From: Prorocentrum cordatum
Lineage: Eukaryota > Sar > Dinophyceae > Prorocentrales > Prorocentraceae
Assembly (NCBI GenBank): GCA_963575745.1
Contig: CAUYUJ010016284.1
Coordinates: 180,001-244,000, forward strand
Reading direction: 5' to 3'
DNA: 64,000 nucleotides
Part shown: one piece after another, positions 63,191 through 64,000 of the stretch
Numbering within the stretch: position 1 is the first letter of the stretch
Layout: each line of letters begins with the position of its first letter
Program-made: the position numbers and the translations under genes
The notes under the pieces: generated by a model
The model's input: only the letters and a program-made list of their open reading frames with translations
What the model was told of the DNA's origin: nothing
Database searches by the model: none

Positions 63191-63548
63191 ATCGGAAACG
63201 AGAAGGCGAAAAGGCAGCAGCCACTGATGTGTCAAACCAGTCGGTCGACCACCTGCGCCCAGAAGGCAGGTGGGATCTGCTGGCACCTCAGCCGTCCTGT
63301 AAAATACCCATACACAATTGTCGCGGGGCGGCCGCGCATGCTCCAAATGTGGAGCCAGAGTGCGTTTTGCATGTGTTTGTTACAGGGATGGTGGGGGTGC
63401 CTTCATAAGGGGTCCTCCTTGTTCCAGGTTTTTTGCTGCCAGCCGGGTCGTGTAGGGGGTGTACATGAATAGGGAATGGAGATAAACAGGGGAGAGAAAG
63501 AGGAGCTTGGAAGAGCGGACTCCCTGAACCACCGACGGCCAAAGGGCT
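63191..63548. other. unassigned sequence
   Basis: No convincing ORF or repeat relationship. Confidence 0.4.
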
Positions 63549-63681
63549 CTTGGCATCGCTCGGACGTGTGCATTGTTCCTTCGGCGAGGACCATCGAGGA
63601 GCATCCTTGACCATTTGGCGACAAAAACCGCGCACGAAACCGAAAAAAACACCAGGAATGGACGTCCGAGCGATGGCCAAG
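63549..63681. repeat. ATCGCTCGGACGT TIR element, copy 3
   Basis: CTTGGCATCGCTCGGACGTG and GGACGTCCGAGCGATGGCCA ends; CGGCGAGGACCATCGAGGAG interior. Confidence 0.85.
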
Positions 63682-63718
63682 GGGCTGGTGGGCCCCCCCC
63701 CCCCCCCCGTCGTCCCAG

Positions 63719-63874
63719 CCCGACAGGCGCGGCTGGGCCGTGCAGGAGCGCCTGGCCCGCCTGGGCAGGGGCGACGCGGCCCACGGCTGGTCCGCGGAGC
63801 TGCCCGCCTGCTGGGCCTTCGAGCTGGCCCCCGGGCTGTGGCCGGACGCTCGGGCGGTGGTCATCAACGCGAAG
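63719..63874 (+). CDS. probable host exon, 52 codons, unknown function
   Basis: A C-rich tract and GTCGTCCCAG form a good 3' splice site at 63718. The frame then reads PDRRGWAVQERLARLGRGDA, AHGWSAELPACWAFELAPGL and WPDARAVVINAK without stops and ends AAG|GAGGGG at the introner-like repeat. High GC at third positions and balanced composition (Trp, His, Cys, Asn) look coding. Length is exactly 52 codons. No family recognised; flanking exons are not visible. Confidence 0.5.
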
Positions 63875-64000
63875 GAGGGGAAAAAACACAGAGACACAAT
63901 CAATCCTCGATTCCCAGGAAAATATAGGAAAATATTGGAAGTGGGGGGAAAACGAAAACCCTAACAATATGGGGAAACATGGGGAATCCTTTGATTTGTG
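63871..64000 (+). repeat. introner-like repeat, copy 10, cut by window end
   Basis: GAAGGAGGGGAAAAAACACA start and interior AGGAAAATATAGGAAAATAT; the 3' end lies beyond the window. Confidence 0.85.

Overview
The window looks like nuclear DNA of a dinoflagellate. The strongest evidence is the dinoflagellate spliced-leader (SL) sequence. It occurs complete and then repeated in truncated form at 54654-54690, and again with 2 mismatches in 22 nt at 39974-39995. Both copies sit at the 5' ends of retroelements. GC-rich sequence, very long trinucleotide tracts, decayed retroelements and few recognisable host genes fit the same origin. Perkinsids use a nearly identical SL and cannot be excluded from sequence alone.

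Recognisable coding sequence is almost all retrotransposon. (1) 1-4774, minus strand: the 5' part of a Ty1/copia-like element, with a candidate 212-bp LTR, gag-protease, and a pol frame holding a methyltransferase-like domain followed by integrase; RT/RNase H lies beyond the left edge. (2) LINE-B, about 21200-25150, minus strand: RT, RNase H and a C-terminal zinc module in one uninterrupted frame, with no endonuclease. (3) LINE-A, 39974-48565, plus strand: SL relic, zinc-finger/coiled-coil ORF1, then endonuclease, RT, RNase H and zinc module, broken by stops and frameshifts and carrying a small inserted TIR element. (4) LINE-C, 54654-60430, plus strand: double SL relic, the same ORF1-ORF2 architecture, also broken. 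Each LINE is bracketed at both ends by the same trinucleotide repeat in the same orientation: (ATC)n for A, (GGA)n for B and C.

The rest is repeats: polypurine (GGA)n tracts up to about 1.7 kb; satellites with units of about 45, 64, 78, 90 and 245 bp; a degenerate CTTGGGGCC-rich family covering several kb on both strands; TG/ATGT microsatellites; and many short non-autonomous elements. These include a TA-flanked mariner-type MITE (two 176-bp copies), two other TIR families with three copies each, several foldback hairpins, and a family of about 150-160 bp in ten copies whose ends resemble splice junctions (introner-like).

Only a few GC-rich islands look like host exons: 63719-63874, 20377-20456, 31725-32770 (minus), 9905-10306 (minus) and 7940-8246 (minus). 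None could be assigned a function. No rRNA, tRNA, CRISPR array or bacterial operon was recognised.
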